A DNA stretch of 64,000 nucleotides, taken from NCBI RefSeq assembly GCF_008180195.1, contig NZ_VTAV01000016.1, positions 58,134-122,133 of the forward strand. The letters run 5' to 3'. The position numbers were made by a program, and so were the translations under genes. Of the stretch, positions 41,036-49,482 are shown piece after piece; position 1 is the stretch's first letter, and the number at the start of each line of letters is the position of its first letter. The notes below the pieces were generated by a model that was given only the letters and a program-made list of their open reading frames with translations, did no database searches and was not told the origin of the DNA. This DNA is from Sphingobacterium phlebotomi (GTDB taxonomy: Bacteria > Bacteroidota > Bacteroidia > Sphingobacteriales > Sphingobacteriaceae).

Positions 41036-42313
41036 TCACTTTGCATTATAACTGATATTCCCTTCAATTCCCAATGTATGACGATCTGATACAGATGTCG
41101 TCACATTAACTTTAACGTCACGCCGCTGTAGGGATCTAAAAATAGGACCATTCCAAGCATTCGGTATATTACTAAAATCAACTAGGAAATGAAACGGGCT
41201 TGATGCAGTTACAAAATTCGGAGAAAATTCGACTTGCTCATTTGTAGACAATAGGATAAGGCTATCCGTAAGCGTTTTGTTAAAATTATAAAATAATTTA
41301 TTTGGGAGTAACGCGGCAAGTTGGTCATTGCCTTTCCAGACATTTTCCATCACAGGTACTCGCGTTTCCTGTATTTCCTTTCTTTCTACGCTGTTAAAAT
41401 CTTCATCATAATCGTATACGACAATAGTATCTCGCTGTGTCGTCATGCTGTTATTGATAAATAAATCGGTATACCCATAGGAGTTGTCTATCAGGTTGGC
41501 TTCGTCTATATCCGAAAAAACAGTCAAAAATTTAGTAATAAAGGGCATTTGTGCGAGTGGAAGCGTGCTCCAAAACGACAAAAAGAGATTGGTGTTTTCT
41601 GTAGGTTGGCGTACTTGCGTACTGGCTGGTAGCGCAGAAGCAAGTTGCCATTGACCCGACAATGCTATCTGATTTTTGGATATATCGGCGAATAGCTGAA
41701 ACGTCCTGTCGGTGTGATAGTAGGCCACATGTGTATTTGTTCTTTTATCTACATGTTGATGAAGGTCTCGCACATGTACCCAATCTTTTTCTTCCGACCA
41801 TATCGCTTTCATTTCTTCCGAACGATCGTGTTTCGAAAGACCGATACGGAATAACGCATATTGCTCGTTATACAGCGTGCTCGTAAGCGAAGGGAAGTGT
41901 GCTAATGTTAATCGTTGAGGATCGTCTATGGTATATAAAGAGTCGGTGACGTATTCCTTTAAAAAAGTCTTCCATTTTCCGAGATTATCAATACGTTGGA
42001 TAGTGAAGAATGTTAATGGATCGTCATGCAAAGAGAAAAAGTGGATTTGTGCAGGAATTTCTATTCCTGCTTTCCACCAATTCTCTAAATCCAACAAAGG
42101 GAAGTTCTCTTCGACGGTGTCCGATGTCCGACTTTTAAAAAGTTGATCAAGATTATCCAGCAGCAAGTCATCTAATGAAACGGATACTATGGCGTAGCTG
42201 TTGGGATGCACATACTGATCGAGCGATCTGTTTTTTCTAACGATGTATAACGTCAGCAGCGCAATGCCGACGACCAATACCGCAACTATAATAACCCATA
42301 ACGTCCTTTTCAT
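41036..42313 (-). CDS. Inner-membrane-anchored protein of unknown function
   Basis: A 425-residue protein with one N-terminal membrane anchor (LWVIIVAVLVVGIALLTLYIV) and a large periplasmic part. It begins with HPNSYAIVSVSLDDLLLDNLDQL and ends in a strand-rich tail (RRDVKVNVTTSVSDRHTLGIEGNISYNAK). The general plan, a small-molecule or stress-related beta domain repeated twice, is similar to the 650-residue protein encoded just upstream, suggesting distant paralogues. No enzyme motif is seen. It is the last gene of a three-gene minus-strand operon (20-nt gap to the previous). Confidence 0.7.
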   Translation of the reverse strand: MKRTLWVIIVAVLVVGIALLTLYIVRKNRSLDQYVHPNSYAIVSVSLDDLLLDNLDQLFKSRTSDTVEENFPLLDLENWWKAGIEIPAQIHFFSLHDDPLTFFTIQRIDNLGKWKTFLKEYVTDSLYTIDDPQRLTLAHFPSLTSTLYNEQYALFRIGLSKHDRSEEMKAIWSEEKDWVHVRDLHQHVDKRTNTHVAYYHTDRTFQLFADISKNQIALSGQWQLASALPASTQVRQPTENTNLFLSFWSTLPLAQMPFITKFLTVFSDIDEANLIDNSYGYTDLFINNSMTTQRDTIVVYDYDEDFNSVERKEIQETRVPVMENVWKGNDQLAALLPNKLFYNFNKTLTDSLILLSTNEQVEFSPNFVTASSPFHFLVDFSNIPNAWNGPIFRSLQRRDVKVNVTTSVSDRHTLGIEGNISYNAK

Positions 42314-42333
42314 CCCGATAATCTATGTTACTT

Positions 42334-44286
42334 TTACTTTGCTATATTATTTAATACTTCTTGTAAAAGGTATTGTAAGGCGTTGGCTTCATTTTTTGGA
42401 AAGTTGACTGCCATCTCTCCCGTTATTCTACCCTTTTTATATCCTTGCGCCGTAATAGTTACATCTCCATAATTGGATAGATTCTTCACCGTTTTATCCC
42501 AAGTTTTGATAACAGGTATACCCAGTCTGTTGATGGTTTCGGGTATTTCTGCAAGATGCGTAACCGCTGTCATGGTATTGGAAAAAATCTGCTTTCTAAT
42601 CTGCTTATCCCGTGCAGTACGGAATCGATTGGTTTGGATGGCTGAAAGTTGTTCTTCATCGTTGCTTACGAATATAATATTATCCTTAAATAACGTATAT
42701 ATTACTTCATCGCTGGGGTTGTCCGTAATACGGTAAATACCGTTCGTTTGTGTTACTTTCTCTTTAGATTCTCCCAATTTCAATATCTTTTTATAGATAC
42801 GCTGGTCTTCTGATGTGAACATCCACAGGAAAGTAGGAATATAATCATCTTTTGTTTTCTTTATTTCCTTATACTCGAAAGTATGCTCATCATACTGATA
42901 ATCGATATATTCTTTTTGTACCTTTTTCATTTCATTAATGAATAGGAGGTGATCACCACCCATTACTTTGCTGATCGCTTTTTCATCCAATGCTATTTCC
43001 AGGGCTGTCGTTACGATCTCAGCTACTTCCCCAAAGGAGAAATACATCGTTGATCCATACAGCTGTTCCATCATGAGCGGGAAGTTTTTTAAGTAAGCTT
43101 CGGAATTGAAATTTAACGACATATAACCAATATGGTTTTCGGGTATGTAGCGCGCAAACTTACGGTTCATCTTATTTTTGTATATGGGCTTGACCATGCG
43201 CTCCATTTCCTTATCCAAACCAACAGATGCATGCAATTTTAAGGTATGCTTTTCTTGTACCAGGTCAAGGACAATATCTTGATAGGCATAGGCCAGTTTC
43301 TCCATTTGATTCGCAAGACCGTATCGCATGTAGGGCACATAATAAGGTATCGACTGGCTGTAGAGGCTCATCAGATTTTTAGCCCAAAAATGAACTAAAA
43401 TGTTTTTCTTATCAAATTTGTTTAAGAATTTATGTGACGTCGCGTTTTGGACAGGATGGAGGTAGCTATCAAAATCATGTGCCAGCCACGATGCAAAAGC
43501 AAGATTTCGCAAGGAATCATTTTTAGCGTTTCGAGCTATTTCTTTTAGATAAGTAGAATCCGAATAAGCATCATAAACGGGATAATCCGTATATACCTCT
43601 GATTCTGGGATTGCGGGTGGAGGAATATCGAACGAAACACTGTCTGCAATTACATAGGCGGCACCTGCAGTGTCTGCAACATCTTCCATATATGCAACAG
43701 ATGCACTATCCGGTACCGCCTCATATTGGTAATCAAGTAATGCGGCGGGTTCATCGTAATGAGGTGATTCTATACCATATCGTTGCGCGACGGAATCATT
43801 ATCGAAATAATAACGGCGGGCATCACCGGTCAATATAAGAACACTATGATCATTCCAAGCAACCTGCGTTTTTCCATCGGTACTGACACGACGTTCATAA
43901 CCTTGTGATGCCGGCAACGGAGAAAACTTACTGAAGAGATTTGTACCTATTTGGTGCCCCGCTTTTAATGGAAGAAGAATACCTGTATAATAGGAACTAT
44001 CGGTATCTGTCTTATAGATATAAGCACTTCTATCGTATGATAAATCAAGGTCATTGATATTTAGTATCTGTAGTTCCTGATTACCTATATCATCAAACGC
44101 ACCAAGCTTTTCCAGTACTTCGTTTATCTTTTCGGAAGAACTATGCTTGATAATAGCTTGGTTGTTGATGACCACGACAAACGATGCCTGTTCGGGTACT
44201 TGTTGGATAAGGTCTTGCTGTGCGTAGCCTGTAGCGGCAATAGCTAGGCCCAATAATGTAGCGATATAACTTTTCGTGAATTTCAT
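42334..44286 (-). CDS. Large secreted protein of unknown function (DUF4836-like)
   Basis: A 650-residue protein with a signal peptide (ATLLGLAIAATGYAQ) and a mature part that starts LIQQVPEQASFVVVINNQAIIKHS, the pattern of Bacteroidota proteins of the DUF4836/DUF3352 kind. Later segments are ENHIGYMSLNFNSEAYLKNFPLMM, ALDEKAISKVMGGDHLLFINEM and a C-terminal strand region (DVTITAQGYKKGRITGEMAVNFPKNEANALQYLL). The middle (about 160-260) is rich in Asp, Ala and Ser and probably disordered. It is the second gene of the operon, 33 nt behind a lipoprotein gene. Biochemical role unknown; its anchor and cargo can only be guessed. Confidence 0.7.
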   Translation of the reverse strand: MKFTKSYIATLLGLAIAATGYAQQDLIQQVPEQASFVVVINNQAIIKHSSSEKINEVLEKLGAFDDIGNQELQILNINDLDLSYDRSAYIYKTDTDSSYYTGILLPLKAGHQIGTNLFSKFSPLPASQGYERRVSTDGKTQVAWNDHSVLILTGDARRYYFDNDSVAQRYGIESPHYDEPAALLDYQYEAVPDSASVAYMEDVADTAGAAYVIADSVSFDIPPPAIPESEVYTDYPVYDAYSDSTYLKEIARNAKNDSLRNLAFASWLAHDFDSYLHPVQNATSHKFLNKFDKKNILVHFWAKNLMSLYSQSIPYYVPYMRYGLANQMEKLAYAYQDIVLDLVQEKHTLKLHASVGLDKEMERMVKPIYKNKMNRKFARYIPENHIGYMSLNFNSEAYLKNFPLMMEQLYGSTMYFSFGEVAEIVTTALEIALDEKAISKVMGGDHLLFINEMKKVQKEYIDYQYDEHTFEYKEIKKTKDDYIPTFLWMFTSEDQRIYKKILKLGESKEKVTQTNGIYRITDNPSDEVIYTLFKDNIIFVSNDEEQLSAIQTNRFRTARDKQIRKQIFSNTMTAVTHLAEIPETINRLGIPVIKTWDKTVKNLSNYGDVTITAQGYKKGRITGEMAVNFPKNEANALQYLLQEVLNNIAK

Positions 44287-44319
44287 TTATTTTCTTTAGT
44301 AATTAGGGAGCGCTTTTTT

Positions 44320-45018
44320 CTATTTTACGAGTGTGATGGTATTTGTTAAACTGGTGGAACCATTGATTAGATCGGTCGCTTTTACCTTTAAAAGCACGGC
44401 CTGCTTATTGGCAGAAATTTTAGCATTTTTATTGCTTTGCGATTGAATGTTTTTATCAAAGCGAATAATATTGGTATAATAGGCTTCGGCAAAAAGATCT
44501 TTATCTTCACCCGGAATTTTGGCAAATTCTTTCGCAAGGTTTGGTGTGTAGGTGTAAGAACGTGTAAACGTTTGTGAAGCGCGATCATATCGATAGCTAT
44601 TGTAACTGGTAAGCTGTGTTTTAAACTGATTGGACAACGTCTTGCTAAAATCATTTAAAGCCTGTACATGTTCAAAATGGCAAGATAACGTTGCAATATA
44701 GTTGTTGAAATCAAGATTATACTGCACGTCACTGATTCCTTGTGTAGATTTTAACGTTCGGACAACCTTTTCCATTTCTTGTTTAATGGTTGCTTCCGAG
44801 GGAATATCGATACCGTTGAATTGCTTCATTTTTAAGAGCGAAGCAACCTTTGTACGACTTTTGCTCAAATTCAAAGTCGCTTTAATTGTGCCTGTACCGC
44901 TTTGCTTCATGTCAATCTGCTCAACAAGGTCGAAACAACTACTAAGCGTCAAACAACCTATTATGAGCATTATCAAAAGGGGGAATCTTTTGATGTATAT
45001 ACCGATGTTTTTTCTCAT
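44320..45018 (-). CDS. Lipoprotein of unknown function heading the envelope operon
   Basis: A 232-residue protein with a lipoprotein signal (LLIMLIIGCLTLSSC, Cys28) followed by FDLVEQIDMKQSGTGTIKATLNLSKSRTKV. The mature domain alternates strands and helices (EMEKVVRTLKSTQGISDVQYNLDFNNYIATLSCHFEHV, FSKTLSNQFKTQL). A short strand-rich tail ends TLVK. No family is recognised. It is first in the operon with the two larger envelope proteins and has a TATCTTTG promoter element just upstream. Confidence 0.7.
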   Translation of the reverse strand: MRKNIGIYIKRFPLLIMLIIGCLTLSSCFDLVEQIDMKQSGTGTIKATLNLSKSRTKVASLLKMKQFNGIDIPSEATIKQEMEKVVRTLKSTQGISDVQYNLDFNNYIATLSCHFEHVQALNDFSKTLSNQFKTQLTSYNSYRYDRASQTFTRSYTYTPNLAKEFAKIPGEDKDLFAEAYYTNIIRFDKNIQSQSNKNAKISANKQAVLLKVKATDLINGSTSLTNTITLVK

Positions 45019-45035
45019 AATTATCTTTCCTTACG

Positions 45036-45043
45036 CAAAGATA
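45036..45043 (-). promoter_or_regulatory. -7 element of the three-gene envelope operon
   Basis: TATCTTTG on the minus strand, 17 nt before the ATG at 45018. Upstream lies TTTTC about 18-22 nt away, inside one arm of the 45059-45088 hairpin. Confidence 0.5.
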
Positions 45044-45058
45044 GTAATTAGTTAGCTG

Positions 45059-45088
45059 CGGAAAATCCCTAGAATCAGGGATTTTCCG
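45059..45088 (-). other. Perfect 12-bp hairpin between thioredoxin and lipoprotein genes
   Basis: CGGAAAATCCCT (45059-45070) and AGGGATTTTCCG (45077-45088), loop AGAATC. It follows the stop of the thioredoxin-like gene by 24 nt but has no T-run; one arm overlaps the -33 region of the next promoter, so it may act as terminator, operator or both. Confidence 0.6.
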
Positions 45089-45112
45089 GATGTATATACA
45101 TTGTAGAGACGA

Positions 45113-45709
45113 CTACTTCTTCACTTTTATATCACAGCCAATGGCTACTGTTTTTTCTGTTTTAACAGCCTCTCCTTTGAGCAAAGCATCCACGGCGTTT
45201 TCCACATACCGCTCTGATGCATCGTTAGCATCTTCGTGATTATTATCAATAGCGCCAATATAACGAACGATATTGTTGCCTTCTTCTTTGTGAAGAACAA
45301 AAACATGTGGCGTTCTTCGTGCTCCGTATTGCGGATAAATCTTCTGTCCTAAGTCTAACAGATACGGAAAGCTAAAGTTTTTGTCGGCAGACCGTTGGAT
45401 CATAGCCTCCATATTATCTTTTGGAGAAAGTTCGGGGTCATTGGGGTTGATCGCTATTACTGGAAATCCCAATCCTTTATATTTGCTGTCTAAATCATTA
45501 ATACGGTCTTCGTAAGCAACGGCAAAAGGACAGGTATTGCAGGTGAATATAACGATATATCCCTTGGCATCCGCGTAGTCGGAAAGGGAAACTTTTTTGC
45601 CGTCGACGCTCTGTAAACTGAAATCCGTTGCCTGACTACCAATGTCGTACTGTGCATTTGTACCAATATGAACAAGCATCAACAATAAAATGAGTGTTAA
45701 ATTTTTCAT
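45113..45709 (-). CDS. Secreted thioredoxin-like (redoxin) protein
   Basis: A 198-residue protein with signal peptide (LILLLMLVHIGTNAQ) and an AhpC/TSA-thioredoxin fold: TDFSLQSVDGKKVSLSDYADAKGYIVIFTCNTCPFAVAYEDRI with the CNTC pair near residues 55-58, then INPNDPELSPKDNMEAM and YGARRTPHVFVLHKEEG. Proteins of this type are thought to be periplasmic reductases or peroxidases. It lies 7 nt after a TlpA-like gene, so both belong to one redox operon. Confidence 0.87.
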   Translation of the reverse strand: MKNLTLILLLMLVHIGTNAQYDIGSQATDFSLQSVDGKKVSLSDYADAKGYIVIFTCNTCPFAVAYEDRINDLDSKYKGLGFPVIAINPNDPELSPKDNMEAMIQRSADKNFSFPYLLDLGQKIYPQYGARRTPHVFVLHKEEGNNIVRYIGAIDNNHEDANDASERYVENAVDALLKGEAVKTEKTVAIGCDIKVKK

Positions 45710-45716
45710 AAGAAAA

Positions 45717-46199
45717 TTACTTTAGTTTATCTATTATATGGATTAATTCTTCTTCCGTTAGCATATTGGCGTGAAATTCCATAAGCTCTCCTTTCCGATA
45801 GAATCCCGTTGCGGGTAGGTTCCCCTCCCAATCAGGGTGAACTTTGGGTATCCATTCGTTGAATCGTTTTGCATCATCTAGCAAAAGTGCCTCACCGGGC
45901 ATTTTATTCGTTTTTATAAATTCCGCTACTTCTTTTAAGTGTGTGGCACGATCCAGGGAAACAAATATCATCTCCAGATTTGTTTGTGCTTTATACTGGT
46001 TAAAGACCGCCACGAAATGTGGAATCTCTTCGATGCATGGAATACACCACGTTGCCCAAAAGTTAACAATAGTTAGTTTATCACCTTTCTGATCAATAAT
46101 CTCCGCCATTTGTTCATATTTGACGGTTCTAATTTCCTGAGCAAAAAGCCCCAAAACAGCCCATACAAAGAACAAAATAATGCATCCGAGTTTTCTCAT
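45717..46199 (-). CDS. TlpA-like thiol-disulfide oxidoreductase
   Basis: A 160-residue periplasmic thioredoxin-fold protein: signal peptide (IILFFVWAVLGLFAQ), then VNFWATWCIPCIEEIPHFV with the active pair C-I-P-C near residues 52-55, and PATGFYRKGELMEFH with the cis-proline region near 129. Such proteins keep cysteines reduced in the periplasm, for example for cytochrome c assembly. It is the first gene of a two-gene redox operon. About 330 nt without genes separates it from dapA. Confidence 0.9.
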   Translation of the reverse strand: MRKLGCIILFFVWAVLGLFAQEIRTVKYEQMAEIIDQKGDKLTIVNFWATWCIPCIEEIPHFVAVFNQYKAQTNLEMIFVSLDRATHLKEVAEFIKTNKMPGEALLLDDAKRFNEWIPKVHPDWEGNLPATGFYRKGELMEFHANMLTEEELIHIIDKLK

Positions 46200-46335
46200 T
46201 TTGAATTTTAGCTTAACCCTTAATGAATATAACAGTCAAAACTTATTTTTAGTTTCTATATAATTAAAAAACAGAGCTTTCTCACAGTTGATGTCATCTC
46301 ATTACATTCAGGATATCAAAATCAAAATCGTCAAT

Positions 46336-46368
46336 AAAAAAATCCCGAAGCTGGGCGCTCCGGGATTT
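46336..46368 (-). terminator. Rho-independent terminator after the 26-nt repeat
   Basis: Minus strand AAATCCCGGAGC pairs with GCTTCGGGATTT (one G-T pair, loop GCCCA) and is followed by four more T. It probably ends the dapA transcript or a short RNA containing the repeat. Confidence 0.75.
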
Positions 46369-46373
46369 CTACA

Positions 46374-46399
46374 AACCAATTATTAACCTAAATTATGAA
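46374..46399 (-). repeat. Exact 26-nt intergenic repeat, copy 2
   Basis: Identical base for base on the minus strand to 40390-40415, and again placed 5 nt upstream of a terminator hairpin in the same relative orientation. Confidence 0.7.
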
Positions 46400-46531
46400 A
46401 TTATGAATCTTTTCTTTTGTATTATAACTAAAACGTCTATTTTTCTTCCTTCGTATAGGACATGTTGCGCATTAACATATTTTAACAGTTTTCGTGTTCT
46501 TACCGGATGTGCTATTTGAGGAATAAAAATG

Positions 46532-47413
46532 CTAATCAATAATCGCCATTTCTTTTTCAATTGCTTCTTGCGTTTGCAGACTAACCGGTACTAAGGGCAA
46601 ACGAACCTCGTCAGTAGCAATAACTTCTTGTTTTTTAAGGATGTATTTCACTCCACAGGGATTACCTTCAATAAAGCATAAATCGGTAATCTTCAATAAA
46701 GCACTATGTATTTCGCGCGCCGTCGCATAATCATTTTTCGAACATGCGGTCACCAATGTTGCCACCTTTTTAGGGTAGGCGTTTCCGACAACGGAAATAA
46801 CTCCCACGGCTCCCAATGCCATCATAGGGAGAGTCGCTGGATCATCTCCGGAAATTAATAAAAAGTCGTCTGGTTTGTCGCGCATAATTTCAGCAAATTG
46901 TGCAAAATTACCCGAAGCTTCTTTAATCGCAATAATATTACTGCATGCTTTAGTTAGGCGAATAGCAGTAGCCGGCAAAATATTGCTACCCGTTCGTCCC
47001 GGTACATTGTATAGGATTATTGGAAGTTTGGATACCTCCGAAATAGCTTTATAATGTCGAAATATACCTTCTTGTGTGGGCTTATTGTAATAAGGGGAAA
47101 CGGAAAGAATAGCACAATAACCGCGAATGTCAAATTGATCGACTTGTTTTACAATCTCTTGTGTATTATTACCGCCAATACCTGCTACAAGTGGTAGTCG
47201 TCCTGCGACGTGTGCCGAAGTAAACTCCCATATCTGTTTTCGCTCCTCAGTAGTTAGTGTGGCTGTTTCACCTGTTGTACCTAAAACAACCAAATAGTCC
47301 ATACCCTCCTTAATCTGATAATCGATTAGATTGCCTAACGACTCATAATCAACTGTTCCGTCCATATTAAAAGGTGTAATCAACGCGACACCTGCTCCCT
47401 GAAGCTCATTCAT
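46532..47413 (-). CDS. dapA: 4-hydroxy-tetrahydrodipicolinate synthase
   Basis: A 293-residue Schiff-base aldolase that condenses pyruvate with aspartate semialdehyde in lysine and diaminopimelate synthesis. Signals: GTTGETATLTTEER near residue 45, the catalytic Tyr in ILYNVPGRTG near 134, the pyruvate-binding Lys in IAIKEASGN near 162, and LISGDDPATLPMM. Length typical. It follows ligA by 18 nt in the same direction. The product meso-DAP is also the residue joined by the L,D-transpeptidases in this window. Confidence 0.96.
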   Translation of the reverse strand: MNELQGAGVALITPFNMDGTVDYESLGNLIDYQIKEGMDYLVVLGTTGETATLTTEERKQIWEFTSAHVAGRLPLVAGIGGNNTQEIVKQVDQFDIRGYCAILSVSPYYNKPTQEGIFRHYKAISEVSKLPIILYNVPGRTGSNILPATAIRLTKACSNIIAIKEASGNFAQFAEIMRDKPDDFLLISGDDPATLPMMALGAVGVISVVGNAYPKKVATLVTACSKNDYATAREIHSALLKITDLCFIEGNPCGVKYILKKQEVIATDEVRLPLVPVSLQTQEAIEKEMAIID

Positions 47414-47431
47414 TATATTATGCTATATTTT

Positions 47432-49456
47432 TTATTTGTTCTGATTAATCATTTCCAATATTTCCTTGTCCGAGATAATGGGAATTTTCAACTTTTCTGC
47501 CTTAACCAATTTTGATGGCCCCATTTTATCACCTGCTACCAAGTAATTTAGTTTTGCGGAGATAGATGATAACATCTTTCCGCCATGCGATTCAATAAGC
47601 TGTGCCAATTCCTCCCGCGAAAAATCAGCAAAAACTCCCGAAATAAGAAATGTCTTTCCATCTAAATTATTACCCGCTAATACCACTTCAACCTCTTCTA
47701 TTTCAAACTGCAATCCCGCCGCTTTTAGCTTGCTGATTTCCAATATATGCAGCTCACTGTGAAGATAATGATAGACACTTTCCGCTATACGAATCCCGAT
47801 ATCTTGCACGTTGGCAATTTCCTCCACACTTGCTCGCGCTAAGTTATCTAAACTTTTGAAATGCAAAGCTAACTTTTTTGCAATAGTTTCACCAACATGT
47901 CGGATGCCTAAAGCAAAGAGGACTTTTTCAAAGGGTTTATTTTTCGAGTTTTCGATACCCGCCAACATATTTTCGATAGACTTTTCTCCAAACCGTTCGA
48001 GGGTTTTCAATTCTTCCCGATGCTCTTTCAGCGCGTAAATATCACTAATATTGCGTAAAAGTCCGAGGGAATAAAACGTTTCCATGGTTTCATTGCCCAT
48101 ACCCTGTATATCCATCATTTTACGACCGATGAAGTGCTGTAGCTTGCCAACGATTTGTGGTCTGCATCCGGTTTCATTAGGACAATAATGCACAGCTTCC
48201 CCTTCTTGTCTAATAAGTGGTGTCCCACACTCGGGGCATACGGTTGGATAAACAATAGGAGAGCTGCCCACGGCACGCTTTTCATTGTTTACACCAATTA
48301 CTTTCGGAATAATTTCACCACCTTTTTCTACATATACAGTATCACCTTCGTGCAAATCCAATCGTGCGATTTCGTTGGCGTTATGTAAAGATGCCCGTTT
48401 CACGGTCGTTCCGGCCAATAGCACTGGTTCAAGATTAGCTACAGGGGTAACAGCTCCGGTACGGCCAACTTGATAGGTAATATTTTTCAACCATGTTTCT
48501 ACACGTTCCGCTTTATACTTATAGGAAATTGCCCAACGTGGAGATTTGGCCGTAAAACCTAGCTCCTCCTGCTGGGCATAATCGTTTACTTTGATAACAA
48601 TACCGTCTATATCATAAGTCAACTGATGGCGCATCTCATCCCAAAAGTCAATAAAAGCTAATATTTCGTCTATACTACGGCATAACTTGGTATGCTCGCA
48701 TATCGGGAATCCCCAACTTTTAACAGCTTCTATGCTATCCCAATGGCTGTCAAAGATTCTGTTTCGATTATCAGCATACAAAAAGTAGAGGAAGCAGTCT
48801 AATGGACGTTTAGCAACCTCCTTAGGATCTTGTAATTTAATGGTGCCCGACGCAAAATTTCGCGGATTAGCATACGTTTGTTCGCCGTTTTCCTCCCGTT
48901 TTTTGTTTAACCGTTCAAAAGCGGCGTGATGCATAAATATCTCGCCACGTATCTCAAATAAATCGGGATACTTACCTTGATTCAGTGCATGAGGAATGAT
49001 CCGAATGGTTTTGACGTTGTTCGTAACTTCATCTCCTTGTGTGCCGTCTCCGCGAGTCACGGCTCGGACAAGCTTACCATGCTCATAAGTAATAGAAATA
49101 GACAGCCCATCAAATTTTAGTTCACAGACATATTGTACATTATCTCCGACAGCTTTGCGCACACGCTCATCAAAATCGCGTAATTCCTGCTCATTATAGG
49201 TATTACCTAGCGATAGCATCGGCCAGCGGTGCTTTACGGTGTTGAATTTATGGGTAATATCTCCACCCACCTTTTGTGTAGGGGAATTAGGGTCTTTGAA
49301 TTGCGGATATTGTTCCTCTAGCGTCTCCAATTCTTTTAGCTTTATATCAAACTCGTAATCTGATATCAGAGAATTGGCAAGTACATAATATTGATAATTA
49401 TATTCTTTTAGCTCCTGCGTCAGCCGTATTATTTTTTCTTGAATGTCTGCAAGCAT
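47432..49456 (-). CDS. ligA: NAD-dependent DNA ligase
   Basis: A 674-residue LigA with the full domain order: Ia domain at the N-terminus, adenylation domain with the AMP-accepting Lys in CELKFDGLSI near residue 115, OB domain around 320-400, the Cys4 zinc finger CPECGTPLI...HYCPNETGC near 405-430, helix-hairpin-helix repeats (450-580) and a C-terminal BRCT domain (NLDGKTFLISGVFADFSREELAQLIESHGG). It seals nicks during replication and repair using NAD. I chose the ATG at 49456; a TTG at 49465 is in frame. dapA follows after 18 nt. Confidence 0.96.
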   Translation of the reverse strand: MLADIQEKIIRLTQELKEYNYQYYVLANSLISDYEFDIKLKELETLEEQYPQFKDPNSPTQKVGGDITHKFNTVKHRWPMLSLGNTYNEQELRDFDERVRKAVGDNVQYVCELKFDGLSISITYEHGKLVRAVTRGDGTQGDEVTNNVKTIRIIPHALNQGKYPDLFEIRGEIFMHHAAFERLNKKREENGEQTYANPRNFASGTIKLQDPKEVAKRPLDCFLYFLYADNRNRIFDSHWDSIEAVKSWGFPICEHTKLCRSIDEILAFIDFWDEMRHQLTYDIDGIVIKVNDYAQQEELGFTAKSPRWAISYKYKAERVETWLKNITYQVGRTGAVTPVANLEPVLLAGTTVKRASLHNANEIARLDLHEGDTVYVEKGGEIIPKVIGVNNEKRAVGSSPIVYPTVCPECGTPLIRQEGEAVHYCPNETGCRPQIVGKLQHFIGRKMMDIQGMGNETMETFYSLGLLRNISDIYALKEHREELKTLERFGEKSIENMLAGIENSKNKPFEKVLFALGIRHVGETIAKKLALHFKSLDNLARASVEEIANVQDIGIRIAESVYHYLHSELHILEISKLKAAGLQFEIEEVEVVLAGNNLDGKTFLISGVFADFSREELAQLIESHGGKMLSSISAKLNYLVAGDKMGPSKLVKAEKLKIPIISDKEILEMINQNK

Positions 49457-49482
49457 AGTGGGCAAAACTAAACAAAAATCAT

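Larger units (their letters stand above)
46200..46531. other. Gene-free intergenic region with repeat and terminator
   Basis: 332 nt between dapA and the TlpA-like gene, both on the minus strand. It holds the second copy of the 26-nt repeat and its hairpin, and A/T-rich DNA on either side. A 38-codon ORF on the plus strand (from 46402) reads into the dapA end and looks accidental. No TAnnTTTG element is seen close to the TlpA-like gene. Confidence 0.6.

Noticed and set aside
40519..46199. Defence or toxin system among the unknown genes
   Set aside because: All the unknown proteins are exported or lipoproteins without nuclease, kinase, NTPase or toxin motifs; an envelope role fits better.
46402..46518. 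38-codon ORF after the 26-nt repeat
   Set aside because: Cysteine-rich, A/T-driven sequence on the strand opposite to both neighbours; no leader or conservation evidence.
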